From NCBI GenBank assembly GCA_958430865.1, contig CAUDNR010001768.1, positions 30,917 to 94,916 of the forward strand: DNA of 64,000 bases, written 5' to 3'. Each line of letters begins with the position of its first letter. The stretch's first letter is position 1. Below the pieces are notes generated by a model. The model ran no database searches. It was given only the letters and a program-made list of their open reading frames with translations, and was not told the DNA's origin. The DNA comes from Entrophospora sp. SA101 (lineage: Eukaryota > Glomeromycota > Glomeromycetes > Entrophosporales > Entrophosporaceae). The position numbers were made by a program, and so were the translations under genes. This document shows, in pieces, positions 1 to 13,383 of this stretch.

Positions 1-302
1 TACATTTCGTCCTTTGAACTTAATTTCACTATTATAAGAATTTTTGATTGATTCATTCAACCATTCAGTTGTATTCTTCAGTTCATCTTCATCTTCATTA
101 ATTCCGTAGTCTCTCACTAGCGGAAAATTTATCATATCACAAACTCGTATCATCTTAATTCACGTATCTCATAATTACATTATTGCTAGAATTTACAACT
201 GACTTATTTAATCGTTCAGCATTTCTTTCAGTTCCTCTCCATCAGTGATGTTAACTATCCGGACCGTTGGGTTGGTCCGAAGCCAAACTTAGGATTTCTA
301 TC

Positions 303-565
303 CGAATAAAACAAATCTCGAATAAAACAAATGACGCGAATAAAACGAATAAATGAATAAAACGAATAAATCACGTAATTCGAATAAACCAGATAAAAAA
401 TAAATCAAGTAATTCGAATAAAACAAATAATTCAAATGATTTGAAAAAAAAAAAAACAAAACAAATAATAACTCAAGTAATTCGAATAACGAATAAATCA
501 AGCAACTCGAACAAAACAAATTATTCGAATAAAACATATAAAACAAATAACAAAACGAATATTTC
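303..565. repeat. AATAAAACGAATAA minisatellite (left arm)
   Basis: This is the mirror of 16730-16992. Confidence 0.85.
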
Positions 566-770
566 GAAAAATTTGTATAGAAGGAATGAGGATTCATAGA
601 GACAGTGAATGAATTTTGATTTATATAAAACTATATTTTTTTTTTTTTGAATATACCGTAAAGTTTTAAAAGATAGAGCGCTATCTTCTGAGACTTTAAG
701 GTATTAATAATTTGGAATTGAGTAATCTTTTTAGCAAATTGAAATAAATGCTTTTATGAAAAAAAAATTC

Positions 771-884
771 AACGGTCTAAACGGTCTTTAATACCTAAGA
801 CCAGACACGGTCCCGACCGTGGTCCATTCAGTCTGGACCGGCCCTATTAGACTGACGGTTTTGGACCGGACCAGACCGTTAACA
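771..884. repeat. GC-rich GGTCCGG/ACCGT repeat (left arm)
   Basis: This is the mirror of 16411-16524. Confidence 0.7.
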
Positions 885-2870
885 ACCATACTCTCCTTTT
901 ATTCTACATTCCCCAAAAGTCTGTAATGCCATGGATGCACATCATGTTCTATTTTTAAACTTAATTACGTTATTATTAGAGTTTTCAATTTGTTCGTTCA
1001 ATGGTTCGGCCATATTCTTCATTCTTTAGATTCGTTTCGATTATTACATGTTCTCTCATACTCAATAAACATTTATCATGCCACAATCTCAAACCGTTTT
1101 TTAATTCCTGTATCCCATATTTTAGCTCCCGTATTTCATCTTTGGTCATTTTCAATCGATCCATTCAGTCGCTCTGTTCACCTTCAATTATTATACTCCC
1201 ATCAGAATTGTTCACACCACCGATCTCCCTCATTTTCTAAAATTTCAATTTCAAAACTATTCTTCGTTCCTGAATTGATCAACTCTTCTTACTTGGGTCC
1301 CTTTTTTTTTAGGAAAAAAAGGAAAGAAAAAAGAAAAACTAAAAACAATTAATAAATAATTTCAATAACATAATGCAATACGAATATGAATGTGAATGTG
1401 ATACTATATTCATACATATGCTCTACTCAATAATGCCTTCGATATATTTTGTGACAATAGTGCTTCATATTTTTCAAATTAAAGACTCCAAGATTTACAC
1501 ATGTTCTTTTCCTCAAGTTCTTTACAGCGATTCTTAATGCTGTTAACCCTCTATCGGAATTTTCTTTTTGTTCTTCTTCGTTGGCTACTTCAATATCTGA
1601 TTGTAGCCAAGAGTATTTTTGTCTAACTTCTCAGAATATTAGTTTGAAGGTGATCGTTATCATCGTTTTGGTTCTTTTACACGATAGCCTAAATATCATA
1701 TAAAAATCAAAATGTAGAGCAAAATTTATGTACAGGTAATTATATAAGATTCTTTATCGTCATTGATATTAAATAATTATAAGAAACGCTAAAGGTGAAA
1801 AAGGCAACACGGTTATTGAAGATCTCTACTTCTCTCTACTTCTCTCACTATTTCTCTTTTTCTCTCGGAAAACTGCATGCATCTGGACAATTTGGAGACA
1901 TCAAACAACTCGATATGCAACGTTTGATTATTGGATGGAATTACTTTGCTCAAATATTTAAACCATTACAGTCATTCTCATATATTCCTCGCAACATAAC
2001 TACACAAGACTAATATGACCTTAATACAACGATGCAATTATTTCAGGGAGGCTGGCCTGGGGTTCATAGAAATTGCATTATTGTTATGGAGGTTGTTCGC
2101 AGGTAGTTTATTGGCTAATTTTAGAGAAACATTAGTTAAATGGTCCAATTTACTTTTGCTTGTCAAAGTCTTCCGACTTGTTCAATTCACCTTCACCTGT
2201 GATAGAAAAAATTCCATAATTACGAGGAGTCAATTGCATGATTGAGAGGGGGAGGTTATTAAATCTGACGCATGTGATCAATATCAGTCAGATTTATTCA
2301 TTTTATTTTTTTGGGTTGGTTTTTAAAGAACTCTACAATTTGTAATTGGAAGCACATACAGCACACGTATAGCAACGACACACACACGTACAACGTAACG
2401 ACGCGCACAAAAAAAGGAACAAATTTTTTTTTACTACCACTTGGATGACAAGGTGATGGACCATTATCCTATACATGCAAAGAGGTCATGTTCACCTTTC
2501 AATAGACTTGTATTATTAAGGGAATGAAAATTACCACTCGGCTAAATTTCTCATCTTTGCTTGTGTGGCTTTCCTAAAATTGATTCCTTAAGTTTATTAT
2601 CAATTTATTAACTCTTTGCAAATTTAAGAATTATAATATCAAATGATCATCATGAATATTGTAATAAGCGATAAGACATGTTTTATTTATCTCATTCAAC
2701 GATAACGAAAAACACATAATTGTTATAAATAAAAATAAAAAATATTTGAGCTCAAAGCGGAGTGCAAAATCCTATTATAAAATCCAGGCAGTCCGATAAA
2801 AAATTTTGGGAATCAGCCATTTTCTGGTGTATAAATTTTAGATTAAAATTTTTACTTAATACAATTTCTT

Positions 2871-3065
2871 CATTTTATTCGTTTATTCTAAATTATTCGT
2901 TTATTCGTTTTATTCATTTTATTCGTTTTATTCGCTTTTATTCGCTTTTATTCGTTTTATTCGCTTTGTTCGAATTATTCATTTTATTCGAATTATTCGT
3001 TTTATTCGAATTATTCGTTTTATTCGAATTATTTGTTTTTATTCGAATTATTAGTTTTATTCGTT
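2871..3065. repeat. TTTTATTCGAATTATTCG minisatellite (left arm)
   Basis: This is the mirror of 14230-14424. The open frame across it (2762-3109) is translated repeat, not a gene. Confidence 0.85.
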
Positions 3066-3911
3066 TTGGAAAATATTCACAACTTGGTGCAATAAATTCT
3101 TATCGTTAAGGGATTATAAAATTACAATAATTATATTTACAATCTATATATTGCTACTGCTATGGTTGCCAGTACTATGACTTAAAAAATATCTGGTACC
3201 CAATATTTATTATTATTATCACTATATACAAGGACTATGAAGGAAAATAGATTGATAAAAAAAATTATTTTAATTAGATTGGATTAACAATGGGAATACG
3301 TATATTATTTTATTCAAACAAACTTGAATAGAAACCATACTACTAGTATTTATTGTTATTTAAGAAAATTTTTTTGATCCGATATTTTTTGAAGATTTCC
3401 GTTAAAATTTTCCCAAACCGGGCATTCCCACGATATTTTTGATCACACATTTCGCACCCTGGCCCAAAGCCATTAAAATATTCTTATTATGCTGTTAAAA
3501 CATACTTGAGCAGGAAAAACATTCTCAATATCAAAAGTATCTGATGATGTTCCACTTGCGATTAATTATTTATCATTTTATTTTTTTTTCGTTTTCCCAC
3601 AAAAAAAAAAATAAAATCAATAAATTAAAAAAAAAAAGAAACAATTTTACATATATATACAATATACAAGAAAAATTAATAAATTATAATAATGATAATA
3701 TGTATGTATATAAATAAATAGTAAAAACAGTGTGTGCACGTATATATATAAATGTCTATGAAATTATTTCTAATTAATTAATACATATAAATATAAATAA
3801 AACGTATATATACCAATAATAGTAATCGATTCTAAATTAAAGAAGTTTTTTCTTTAATATAATTTAATTTATTTATCTATCGCTCGAATATTCGTCCAAT
3901 AATCTATTTAA

Positions 3912-5782
3912 TTAATACGGTAGATTATCGATTCCGGATTCTCTATGATAATTTGCATTGTTATTATTATAATCTTCCTCACCAATATTACTATTATGAC
4001 TTCTTGAAATTGCTATGTCAGGTGGATAAACCGCCAATAAATCATCTATATGATTTAGATTATCATCATTACGTTCATAAAAATGTGATCTATAAGATGT
4101 TGGGGTAGATGCCACTATTGTATTATTATATGATGAATTAACTGCCAATGTAGATGATGAATAATTCTTATAATTTAAATTGCCATCATCATTATTATAA
4201 TTACTGCTGCTGCTGCTGCTGCTACTGCTACTACTACTAACAATAATGTCATCATAATCATCATCATTATTATTGTCGTTAGTTTTCTTATTTTTAATAT
4301 CATAGCCATTGACAATTTTATGATCATAGTCAAAATCATCATCATCGCGATGATTTGTTATTGACATTATAGTAGTTGTGTCAATCCCTTCAATATTGAA
4401 TTTAATCCCACTTGTTAAATCAAAATTTGCTTGTTCTGATGGTGTACGATGTCCATCCGCGAATAAGAAATTTACAACGGGGTTCTTATTATTATTTTTA
4501 TTTTTATTATATAATTTATTTGATGTTGACATTATTGTTCTAGTAGTTGTACTTGGAACTGACGTCATCATTTTACCATTATAAGTTTTGGAATTTGGCG
4601 AAGCTGGTGAATTTGGATATGAATTATTTTGTGTACTAAAAAGAAACAAATAAATAAATAAATAAATAAATAAATTAATTAACATGTATAACACATATAC
4701 GATTATAACAAAAACAAAACAACAACAACAATAATAACAACACATACAAACTTGAACTAAAACCAGTATCCGTCGGTGATATAGTTCTTTCCCGGAAACA
4801 ACATGGGAATATTTTGTCTAATTTTATTGAAAGTCCAAATTTACGATAACTGTTCATAGCATCTTGACCGGTCCCAAAGAACAAAAATACAAATAATCCA
4901 GTTAAAGGTTTTGCATAATCTAATACTGAAAGGCCGCCTGTTTCAGCAGTAAAACGCATAATTGTATTCCAATTTTTATGTACTTCATAGAAATCGTACG
5001 GAAGCAGACCATTATTCAAATTACCTAACACTGTAAGCAATGTTGCTGGTAATGCTAGGATTAAAAATGTAATGCAAAATAGCACCAATCGGTAAAATCT
5101 TGATGCATTTAATCCTGATTCACAATATGTTAATAACGCTTGAATTTCTAATCTTTTTTTTAAAATAGTGTAAGATGTCCTTGCTAAAGGAATAAAAAAT
5201 TTATCCAATTAATTAATCAATAATATTAATAATATAAAGATAATGAATGATAGGCAAATAATTACCAGCCAAATAACATCCAATTCCAGAGATTATAACA
5301 GGCCAAATACCAAGTAATAAAATGTAAAGCCAACTACTATGAGCTTGTAAGAAACAGCCTAATATAGGTCTTATACTATATTTGTTTTTAAATACTAAAT
5401 ATCCTAACGCAGTAAGAACAAATGGCATTACTATCGATATGAATAATTCAGTGTATATTTGCCTTCTTTTGTACACCTCGGTGATGATTGTTGGATATTC
5501 CACATAGCTATATAAATTATAAATCATGCAGGTAATAGAAGCCATTAATCCAACATGGGCTGCTACATAAATGGGCGGCGTTATATAACACCAGGTAGGA
5601 GCTTTATCTTCTAGATCGTCTGCCCAAAGAATCGAGTTCACAAACAAAATAAAATTTGTTATCGATATCCACATTGTCATCAATATTGCTCCTGAATTTC
5701 TTAATTGAATATGAAATCCTAGAGGAATCAAGATTAATATAACGGAAACGAATGTTGAAACCGTGAAAATATAATCTACCAT
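3912..5782 (-). CDS. STE3-like pheromone receptor, left-arm copy
   Basis: This is the mirror copy of the receptor at 11513-13383, with exons 5266-5782, 4748-5183 and 3912-4635 on the minus strand. All three reading frames are identical to the other copy, including the AGC/TCA-type serine run in the tail. Upstream (5783-6420) and downstream flanks are also mirrored, so both copies carry the same promoter and 3' region. If the palindrome is real, the two genes point away from each other. Confidence 0.8.
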
Positions 5783-7131
5783 CTTATTATTTACTGTTAT
5801 TATTATTATATTGTTGTCGATTAGGAAAAAAATCTCTTTCCTTTAACTTTAAATCCTTTTTCCTTTTTTAACATTAATAAAGATATTATCTCTATATATA
5901 ATTTTATGATGTTTGTTTGTTTTATGGAATTGGTAAACGGTGTATGGTGGTTATTGACGTATTGATGGAAATGAGATAATTTAGTTAGTTGTTAGAGGAT
6001 ATATTCGTTATTATGTGGATATGTAAATTTAATTAAAAAAAGTAAATTATCGTCTTTGTTTGAGGTTAATTTTTTTAATATTTAATGATTAATTGATTAA
6101 AAAAATAGTGAATGAATGCGACAAAGAGATAAAATACAAAGAAAAAAGTAACTAATGAGTGTGGTTGAGTGGGAAAAACAAAGAATGTGTGAATATTTAT
6201 TTAAATGTGTGATATTATGAAAATTTTTACACACATAAAAATTACATATGAATGTTAATTAATTAACAATTAATTAATTAATTAATCGGTTGATATTGTA
6301 AAGAAAAAAAGAGAGATAAATAAATATAAAATATATTAAACACAACATAATATTTTAACTTTATTTTTATTAAAAAAAAATTAACGTTTGACAATGAATC
6401 TGTCACAGATTTTCCATTTTAGGAAAACAAGTTAAAAAAGCAAAATATGATAGGTGCAGAGGTTATATATACAAAACATTTATATTGTTTATTATTTAGA
6501 TTTACTTCTACATACAGTCCCCTAAAAAAGGCAACTTGATCTTCATAATAATAAGAAGAAGAATTAAAAAAATTATTTGTTTGAATTGAACATTCTCTAC
6601 TGTAATTTGCATTTTTAAACAATTTCTAAATTACAGATCTTTCAAGAAATAAATTCCCTTTATTGGCAACATTGTTTGCATTTTTTTTTTTATCATTTTG
6701 CGGTAATGATAGTCATATTGCATGATAAACGGGATCAATTTTTTATTGATACAAATACTACATATTAATATTAATACGTAATACCGATACTAATATTCAG
6801 GTTGTGTTAAAACACGGCATCTTAAATGGCTCGCTCTAAATGACAAATTTTTGCAAAAATTAATTTGTCTTATAAAATTATCACAGTGATTAATCAACAA
6901 TTCGATTCAATATTTTAAAATGTTATTTGACCCGGTTACCTGACCCGTTCGGAACTCTATTCCCAGAACGAATGAGCGAGCAGAATGAATATTTCTGAAC
7001 CAAGAAAACTCGACTTTTACTAAACGTAATTTTTTGGGAAGGATGAATTAAAAAAATCAAAGTGTTTCTTATCATTTTTCAATCTTTTCAAAAAAAAACT
7101 CACCTTTCAACAAATAGAGTTTTGATAAACG

Positions 7132-7268
7132 GATAGGATATCTGGATATTAATAATATCCGGATATCCATATAAAATATATTAATACTAATATTAATACT
7201 AATACAATATTAATATACTAATACTAATAATACTAATGCTGATACGATATTAATATTAATATAATATT
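7132..7268. repeat. TAATAC microsatellite with nested palindrome (left arm)
   Basis: This is the mirror of about 10027-10163. Confidence 0.75.
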
Positions 7269-7452
7269 GCAGTCAAAACTCGAAAGCTGAACCATTCATT
7301 ATAAACCAATAACGATGCAGAATGGGTCAACCAAATCATAATAATAATTAACAAATTATCTTGTTAGGCCGTTTTTAATAATAATTTGTTGACCAATTTT
7401 AAAAATTTTGTCTTATCCTTTAAACGGTCAGAGTATTAGTATTCTTTAATGG

Positions 7453-7548
7453 TACACATCTAAACTCAATAAGTCGGACGCGGCAATCAATTGTTTAAAG
7501 TACTTTATAATATAAATAAATGTCCGACTTATCGAGTTTAGATGTGTA
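7453..7548. repeat. Hairpin with 27-bp stem (left arm)
   Basis: This is the mirror of 9747-9842. The stems are 7453-7479 and 7522-7548, with one mismatch. Confidence 0.8.
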
Positions 7549-8018
7549 TATAGGTAACGCAAAATAATTTTTTGATCACGAACTTGTATTCTTATTGGTC
7601 ATTTGATGATCAGCAAAGTAAAAATAGTCAATCGATCAACTTTTAAAGAAGATTTTACGAAATCTACAAGGACAACAACCAATTTTTTATTTATATGTCA
7701 ATCGGCTGAATCTCAAAGATCATTTTCGTATTAGGAAGTGATACTCTCAGAAAAAGTTTTTATAGCAGAAGAAAAATTTCGGCTACAACAGCCGGTGAAA
7801 TCCGGTTATAATTTGTTTCACTAATTTTTAAAGTAAAACTTTAAAGTGGGGGATATGTAAATATGTAACACATACTATCCCTTAAACGGTTAATCGGCTA
7901 TTGATAGTAATAGCCGATAAAATTTTTCTGATATTAGTCGAACATTAAACGATTGGGAAGTGTATTTTCCGAAATTTTTTGGTGATCAACGTCGAAATTC
8001 TATTAATAAAATTAGCCA

Positions 8019-8028
8019 NNNNNNNNNN
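8019..8028. other. Assembly gap (10 N)
   Basis: There are ten Ns exactly at the inner end of the left palindrome arm. A round-number gap usually marks a scaffold join of unknown size, so the left arm may be a separately assembled contig. Confidence 0.99.
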
Positions 8029-9276
8029 TTTTTTTTGTTTTAGTATTTTGAAGTTGACCAATTGTTACTATAAGCAATTAATGATTATAGATGATCTGCA
8101 CCGTATCTTTCAAGACTTACTTACCAGGTAATTCTTATGTTTGGCACATGGCTGGTCTTACTTTGCCCCCGAAATACAGCCCATAATTATACCTATTGAC
8201 ACTAAGTCTAAATATCAATACACAGTTAGGACTTACTTTGCCACTGACTTATGGTCAATACTTCTTTTATCTTATGACACACAGTCTGGATAAAAGATCT
8301 CTAAGTTGCTGTATCCATGTATATTCAAAGGCATTCCCCTGGCAATATGTTTAATAATTAAAAGGGTTTCAACTAATAATTAAAGTTGGCCAGACCATTA
8401 ATCATTAAAAGGGCTGGGAATCGATCACACTGGGTTTATGTAACAATCTTTAATCTTGATTGATCAGTAAAATAATTCTAGTCAAAATTAGGCAATTAAT
8501 CCATACCATATTTGGTAATGTAGAAAAATTCGTTTTGTTTAAATTCGCTATTACTAATTTGGCAATCGGGATTATTGCGTTTTACTTCGAAGAATTATGA
8601 ATATTATTTTTCCTTGAATTATTGATATTTTTATTAGGAGTTTTGGCGATGGTGTATAATGATTATTATATTATTATTATTTTTATTATTATTATTATAT
8701 TATATTTATTATGAATGTTATCTTTTAAGATTAATACTTTCCGGGAAGTCTATAAGCTTCCATACAATATAGAGATTATAATTTTATTTATTTCTTTATT
8801 TCTTTCATGATCTATATTTGTATTTTAAGAATTGTAATTTTATTATTTAAAGAATCAAATTCGAATAAAATAAAGATAACTTTTTAATTTAACAACAATT
8901 AAATTATCTGTTCATTAACATTGTTTAAATAATTAAGTGATAATTATTTGAACGTTTACACTTTATGTGGATTGTTGTTTATTAAAGTTTAGTGAAAATG
9001 GCAAAAAACTCAAAAAACATTAAATTTTGATAATTTATTTATCAATACACAAAAGGAAAAAATATGGGCAGAAGATTATCAGGAGTAATGACCAAAAATA
9101 GACAATTAATTTCCAAATGCGGTAATTTGGTTAATAAACTTTAATACCAAGATTTTTTTCTATTTTATTAATAACCTTTTCTAATTTTTTTTCAAAAGAA
9201 GGAATAAGTCTTAAAAAATCTGTGTCTCAAATTTGGTGGAGATTGGTGAGCAAAAAAGGGTTAAAATTAAGGTTTG
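8029..9276. other. Central spacer of the palindrome; no clear gene
   Basis: This is single-copy AT-rich DNA between the arms. It holds a degenerate ATT microsatellite at about 8655-8715. A short open stretch starts at ATG 9064 (begins MGRRLSG), and a second open stretch near 9200-9276 (contains GISLKKSVSQIWW) reads on into the right arm. The two look weakly like the helix-turn-helix start of a Tc1/mariner-type transposase. I cannot support a functional gene. Confidence 0.5.
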
Positions 9277-9746
9277 TGGCTAATTTTATTAATAGAATTT
9301 CGACGTTGATCACCAAAAAATTTCGGAAAATACACTTCCCAATCGTTTAATGTTCGACTAATATCAGAAAAATTTTATCGGCTATTACTATCAATAGCCG
9401 ATTAACCGTTTAAGGGATAGTATGTGTTACATATTTACATATCCCCCACTTTAAAGTTTTACTTTAAAAATTAGTGAAACAAATTATAACCGGATTTCAC
9501 CGGCTGTTGTAGCCGAAATTTTTCTTCTGCTATAAAAACTTTTTCTGAGAGTATCACTTCCTAATACGAAAATGATCTTTGAGATTCAGCCGATTGACAT
9601 ATAAATAAAAAATTGGTTGTTGTCCTTGTAGATTTCGTAAAATCTTCTTTAAAAGTTGATCGATTGACTATTTTTACTTTGCTGATCATCAAATGACCAA
9701 TAAGAATACAAGTTCGTGATCAAAAAATTATTTTGCGTTACCTATA

Positions 9747-9842
9747 TACACATCTAAACTCGATAAGTCGGACATTTATTTATATTATAAAGTACTTTAA
9801 ACAATTGATTGCCGCGTCCGACTTATTGAGTTTAGATGTGTA
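9747..9842. repeat. Hairpin with 27-bp stem (right arm)
   Basis: The arms 9747-9773 and 9816-9842 pair over 27 positions with one mismatch, around a 42-nt loop. Each arm contains the sequence ACATCTAAACTC (A or G) ATAAGTCGG or its complement. It may be a miniature transposon relic or a structured RNA. Confidence 0.8.
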
Positions 9843-10026
9843 CCATTAAAGAATACTAATACTCTGACCGTTTAAAGGATAAGACAAAATTTTTAAAATT
9901 GGTCAACAAATTATTATTAAAAACGGCCTAACAAGATAATTTGTTAATTATTATTATGATTTGGTTGACCCATTCTGCATCGTTATTGGTTTATAATGAA
10001 TGGTTCAGCTTTCGAGTTTTGACTGC

Positions 10027-10163
10027 AATATTATATTAATATTAATATCGTATCAGCATTAGTATTATTAGTATTAGTATATTAATATTGTATTAGTATT
10101 AATATTAGTATTAATATATTTTATATGGATATCCGGATATTATTAATATCCAGATATCCTATC
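10027..10163. repeat. TAATAC/ATTAGT microsatellite with nested palindrome (right arm)
   Basis: Imperfect tandem TAATACTAATA-like units adjoin a GGATATCC...GGATATCC palindrome. The mirror copy is at about 7132-7268. Confidence 0.75.
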
Positions 10164-11512
10164 CGTTTATCAAAACTCTATTTGTTGAAAGGTGAGTTTT
10201 TTTTTGAAAAGATTGAAAAATGATAAGAAACACTTTGATTTTTTTAATTCATCCTTCCCAAAAAATTACGTTTAGTAAAAGTCGAGTTTTCTTGGTTCAG
10301 AAATATTCATTCTGCTCGCTCATTCGTTCTGGGAATAGAGTTCCGAACGGGTCAGGTAACCGGGTCAAATAACATTTTAAAATATTGAATCGAATTGTTG
10401 ATTAATCACTGTGATAATTTTATAAGACAAATTAATTTTTGCAAAAATTTGTCATTTAGAGCGAGCCATTTAAGATGCCGTGTTTTAACACAACCTGAAT
10501 ATTAGTATCGGTATTACGTATTAATATTAATATGTAGTATTTGTATCAATAAAAAATTGATCCCGTTTATCATGCAATATGACTATCATTACCGCAAAAT
10601 GATAAAAAAAAAAATGCAAACAATGTTGCCAATAAAGGGAATTTATTTCTTGAAAGATCTGTAATTTAGAAATTGTTTAAAAATGCAAATTACAGTAGAG
10701 AATGTTCAATTCAAACAAATAATTTTTTTAATTCTTCTTCTTATTATTATGAAGATCAAGTTGCCTTTTTTAGGGGACTGTATGTAGAAGTAAATCTAAA
10801 TAATAAACAATATAAATGTTTTGTATATATAACCTCTGCACCTATCATATTTTGCTTTTTTAACTTGTTTTCCTAAAATGGAAAATCTGTGACAGATTCA
10901 TTGTCAAACGTTAATTTTTTTTTAATAAAAATAAAGTTAAAATATTATGTTGTGTTTAATATATTTTATATTTATTTATCTCTCTTTTTTTCTTTACAAT
11001 ATCAACCGATTAATTAATTAATTAATTGTTAATTAATTAACATTCATATGTAATTTTTATGTGTGTAAAAATTTTCATAATATCACACATTTAAATAAAT
11101 ATTCACACATTCTTTGTTTTTCCCACTCAACCACACTCATTAGTTACTTTTTTCTTTGTATTTTATCTCTTTGTCGCATTCATTCACTATTTTTTTAATC
11201 AATTAATCATTAAATATTAAAAAAATTAACCTCAAACAAAGACGATAATTTACTTTTTTTAATTAAATTTACATATCCACATAATAACGAATATATCCTC
11301 TAACAACTAACTAAATTATCTCATTTCCATCAATACGTCAATAACCACCATACACCGTTTACCAATTCCATAAAACAAACAAACATCATAAAATTATATA
11401 TAGAGATAATATCTTTATTAATGTTAAAAAAGGAAAAAGGATTTAAAGTTAAAGGAAAGAGATTTTTTTCCTAATCGACAACAATATAATAATAATAACA
11501 GTAAATAATAAG

Positions 11513-13383
11513 ATGGTAGATTATATTTTCACGGTTTCAACATTCGTTTCCGTTATATTAATCTTGATTCCTCTAGGATTTCATATTCAATTAAGAAATT
11601 CAGGAGCAATATTGATGACAATGTGGATATCGATAACAAATTTTATTTTGTTTGTGAACTCGATTCTTTGGGCAGACGATCTAGAAGATAAAGCTCCTAC
11701 CTGGTGTTATATAACGCCGCCCATTTATGTAGCAGCCCATGTTGGATTAATGGCTTCTATTACCTGCATGATTTATAATTTATATAGCTATGTGGAATAT
11801 CCAACAATCATCACCGAGGTGTACAAAAGAAGGCAAATATACACTGAATTATTCATATCGATAGTAATGCCATTTGTTCTTACTGCGTTAGGATATTTAG
11901 TATTTAAAAACAAATATAGTATAAGACCTATATTAGGCTGTTTCTTACAAGCTCATAGTAGTTGGCTTTACATTTTATTACTTGGTATTTGGCCTGTTAT
12001 AATCTCTGGAATTGGATGTTATTTGGCTGGTAATTATTTGCCTATCATTCATTATCTTTATATTATTAATATTATTGATTAATTAATTGGATAAATTTTT
12101 TATTCCTTTAGCAAGGACATCTTACACTATTTTAAAAAAAAGATTAGAAATTCAAGCGTTATTAACATATTGTGAATCAGGATTAAATGCATCAAGATTT
12201 TACCGATTGGTGCTATTTTGCATTACATTTTTAATCCTAGCATTACCAGCAACATTGCTTACAGTGTTAGGTAATTTGAATAATGGTCTGCTTCCGTACG
12301 ATTTCTATGAAGTACATAAAAATTGGAATACAATTATGCGTTTTACTGCTGAAACAGGCGGCCTTTCAGTATTAGATTATGCAAAACCTTTAACTGGATT
12401 ATTTGTATTTTTGTTCTTTGGGACCGGTCAAGATGCTATGAACAGTTATCGTAAATTTGGACTTTCAATAAAATTAGACAAAATATTCCCATGTTGTTTC
12501 CGGGAAAGAACTATATCACCGACGGATACTGGTTTTAGTTCAAGTTTGTATGTGTTGTTATTATTGTTGTTGTTGTTTTGTTTTTGTTATAATCGTATAT
12601 GTGTTATACATGTTAATTAATTTATTTATTTATTTATTTATTTATTTGTTTCTTTTTAGTACACAAAATAATTCATATCCAAATTCACCAGCTTCGCCAA
12701 ATTCCAAAACTTATAATGGTAAAATGATGACGTCAGTTCCAAGTACAACTACTAGAACAATAATGTCAACATCAAATAAATTATATAATAAAAATAAAAA
12801 TAATAATAAGAACCCCGTTGTAAATTTCTTATTCGCGGATGGACATCGTACACCATCAGAACAAGCAAATTTTGATTTAACAAGTGGGATTAAATTCAAT
12901 ATTGAAGGGATTGACACAACTACTATAATGTCAATAACAAATCATCGCGATGATGATGATTTTGACTATGATCATAAAATTGTCAATGGCTATGATATTA
13001 AAAATAAGAAAACTAACGACAATAATAATGATGATGATTATGATGACATTATTGTTAGTAGTAGTAGCAGTAGCAGCAGCAGCAGCAGCAGTAATTATAA
13101 TAATGATGATGGCAATTTAAATTATAAGAATTATTCATCATCTACATTGGCAGTTAATTCATCATATAATAATACAATAGTGGCATCTACCCCAACATCT
13201 TATAGATCACATTTTTATGAACGTAATGATGATAATCTAAATCATATAGATGATTTATTGGCGGTTTATCCACCTGACATAGCAATTTCAAGAAGTCATA
13301 ATAGTAATATTGGTGAGGAAGATTATAATAATAACAATGCAAATTATCATAGAGAATCCGGAATCGATAATCTACCGTATTAA
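11513..13383 (+). CDS. STE3-like pheromone receptor (7-TM GPCR), right-arm copy
   Basis: Predicted G-protein-coupled receptor of the fungal STE3 (a-factor type) family, acting at the plasma membrane in mate or self recognition. Inferred exons are 11513-12029, 12112-12547 and 12660-13383, joining in frame to 558 residues. Seven hydrophobic helices can be read: about 5-25, 36-55, 72-95, 112-132, 150-172, 202-224 and 256-278. Family-like features are the WCYITPP stretch after helix 2, a Cys before helix 5, and the RFYRLVLFCITFLI segment at helix 6. The third exon encodes a long hydrophilic tail rich in Asn, Asp and Ser, including a Ser run, as expected for a cytoplasmic regulatory tail. The start is the first ATG of the frame, after an AT-rich leader. 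The receptor call is firm at family level; its ligand is unknown. Confidence 0.82.

Larger units (their letters stand above)
1..8018. repeat. Left arm of a large inverted repeat
   Basis: This arm is the reverse complement of 9277-17294; paired positions sum to 17295. All compared open frames and the non-coding stretches I checked are identical. The inner end (8018) is followed directly by Ns. The outer end is not seen, because the repeat still matches at base 1. It carries one STE3-like receptor gene, two minisatellites, a GC-rich repeat and a 27-bp-stem hairpin. It may be a real palindrome or the same contig placed twice. Confidence 0.97.
9277..11512. other. Upstream region of the right-arm receptor gene
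   Basis: There is no convincing gene here; the same holds for the mirror 5783-8018. It holds a hairpin (9747-9842), a TAATAC-type microsatellite (about 10027-10163) with a nested GGATATCC palindrome, TTAATTAA runs near 11010-11040 and AT-rich leader DNA next to the receptor start. A 67-codon frame at 10673-10876 has no recognisable domain, and I do not call it a gene. Confidence 0.6.

Noticed and set aside
298..597. 99-codon frame (also 16698-16997 and 46504-46803)
   Set aside because: It is the translation of a TTATTCG minisatellite, giving a Phe/Leu/Tyr-rich repeat.
990..1352. Overlapping 120- and 79-codon frames (mirrored at 15943-16305, copied at 45749-46111)
   Set aside because: They are antisense to the decayed repeat-bearing relic and have no domain; the C-terminus is translated poly-A/G.
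2762..3109. 115-codon frame (mirror 14186-14533)
   Set aside because: Most of it is translated ATTCG minisatellite.
6419..6622. 67-codon frame in both arms
   Set aside because: AT-rich region upstream of the receptor; no domain, and it does not splice plausibly to the receptor.
8029..9276. Spacer as a functional Tc1/mariner transposase
   Set aside because: Only a weak helix-turn-helix resemblance, with no catalytic region; not called as a gene.
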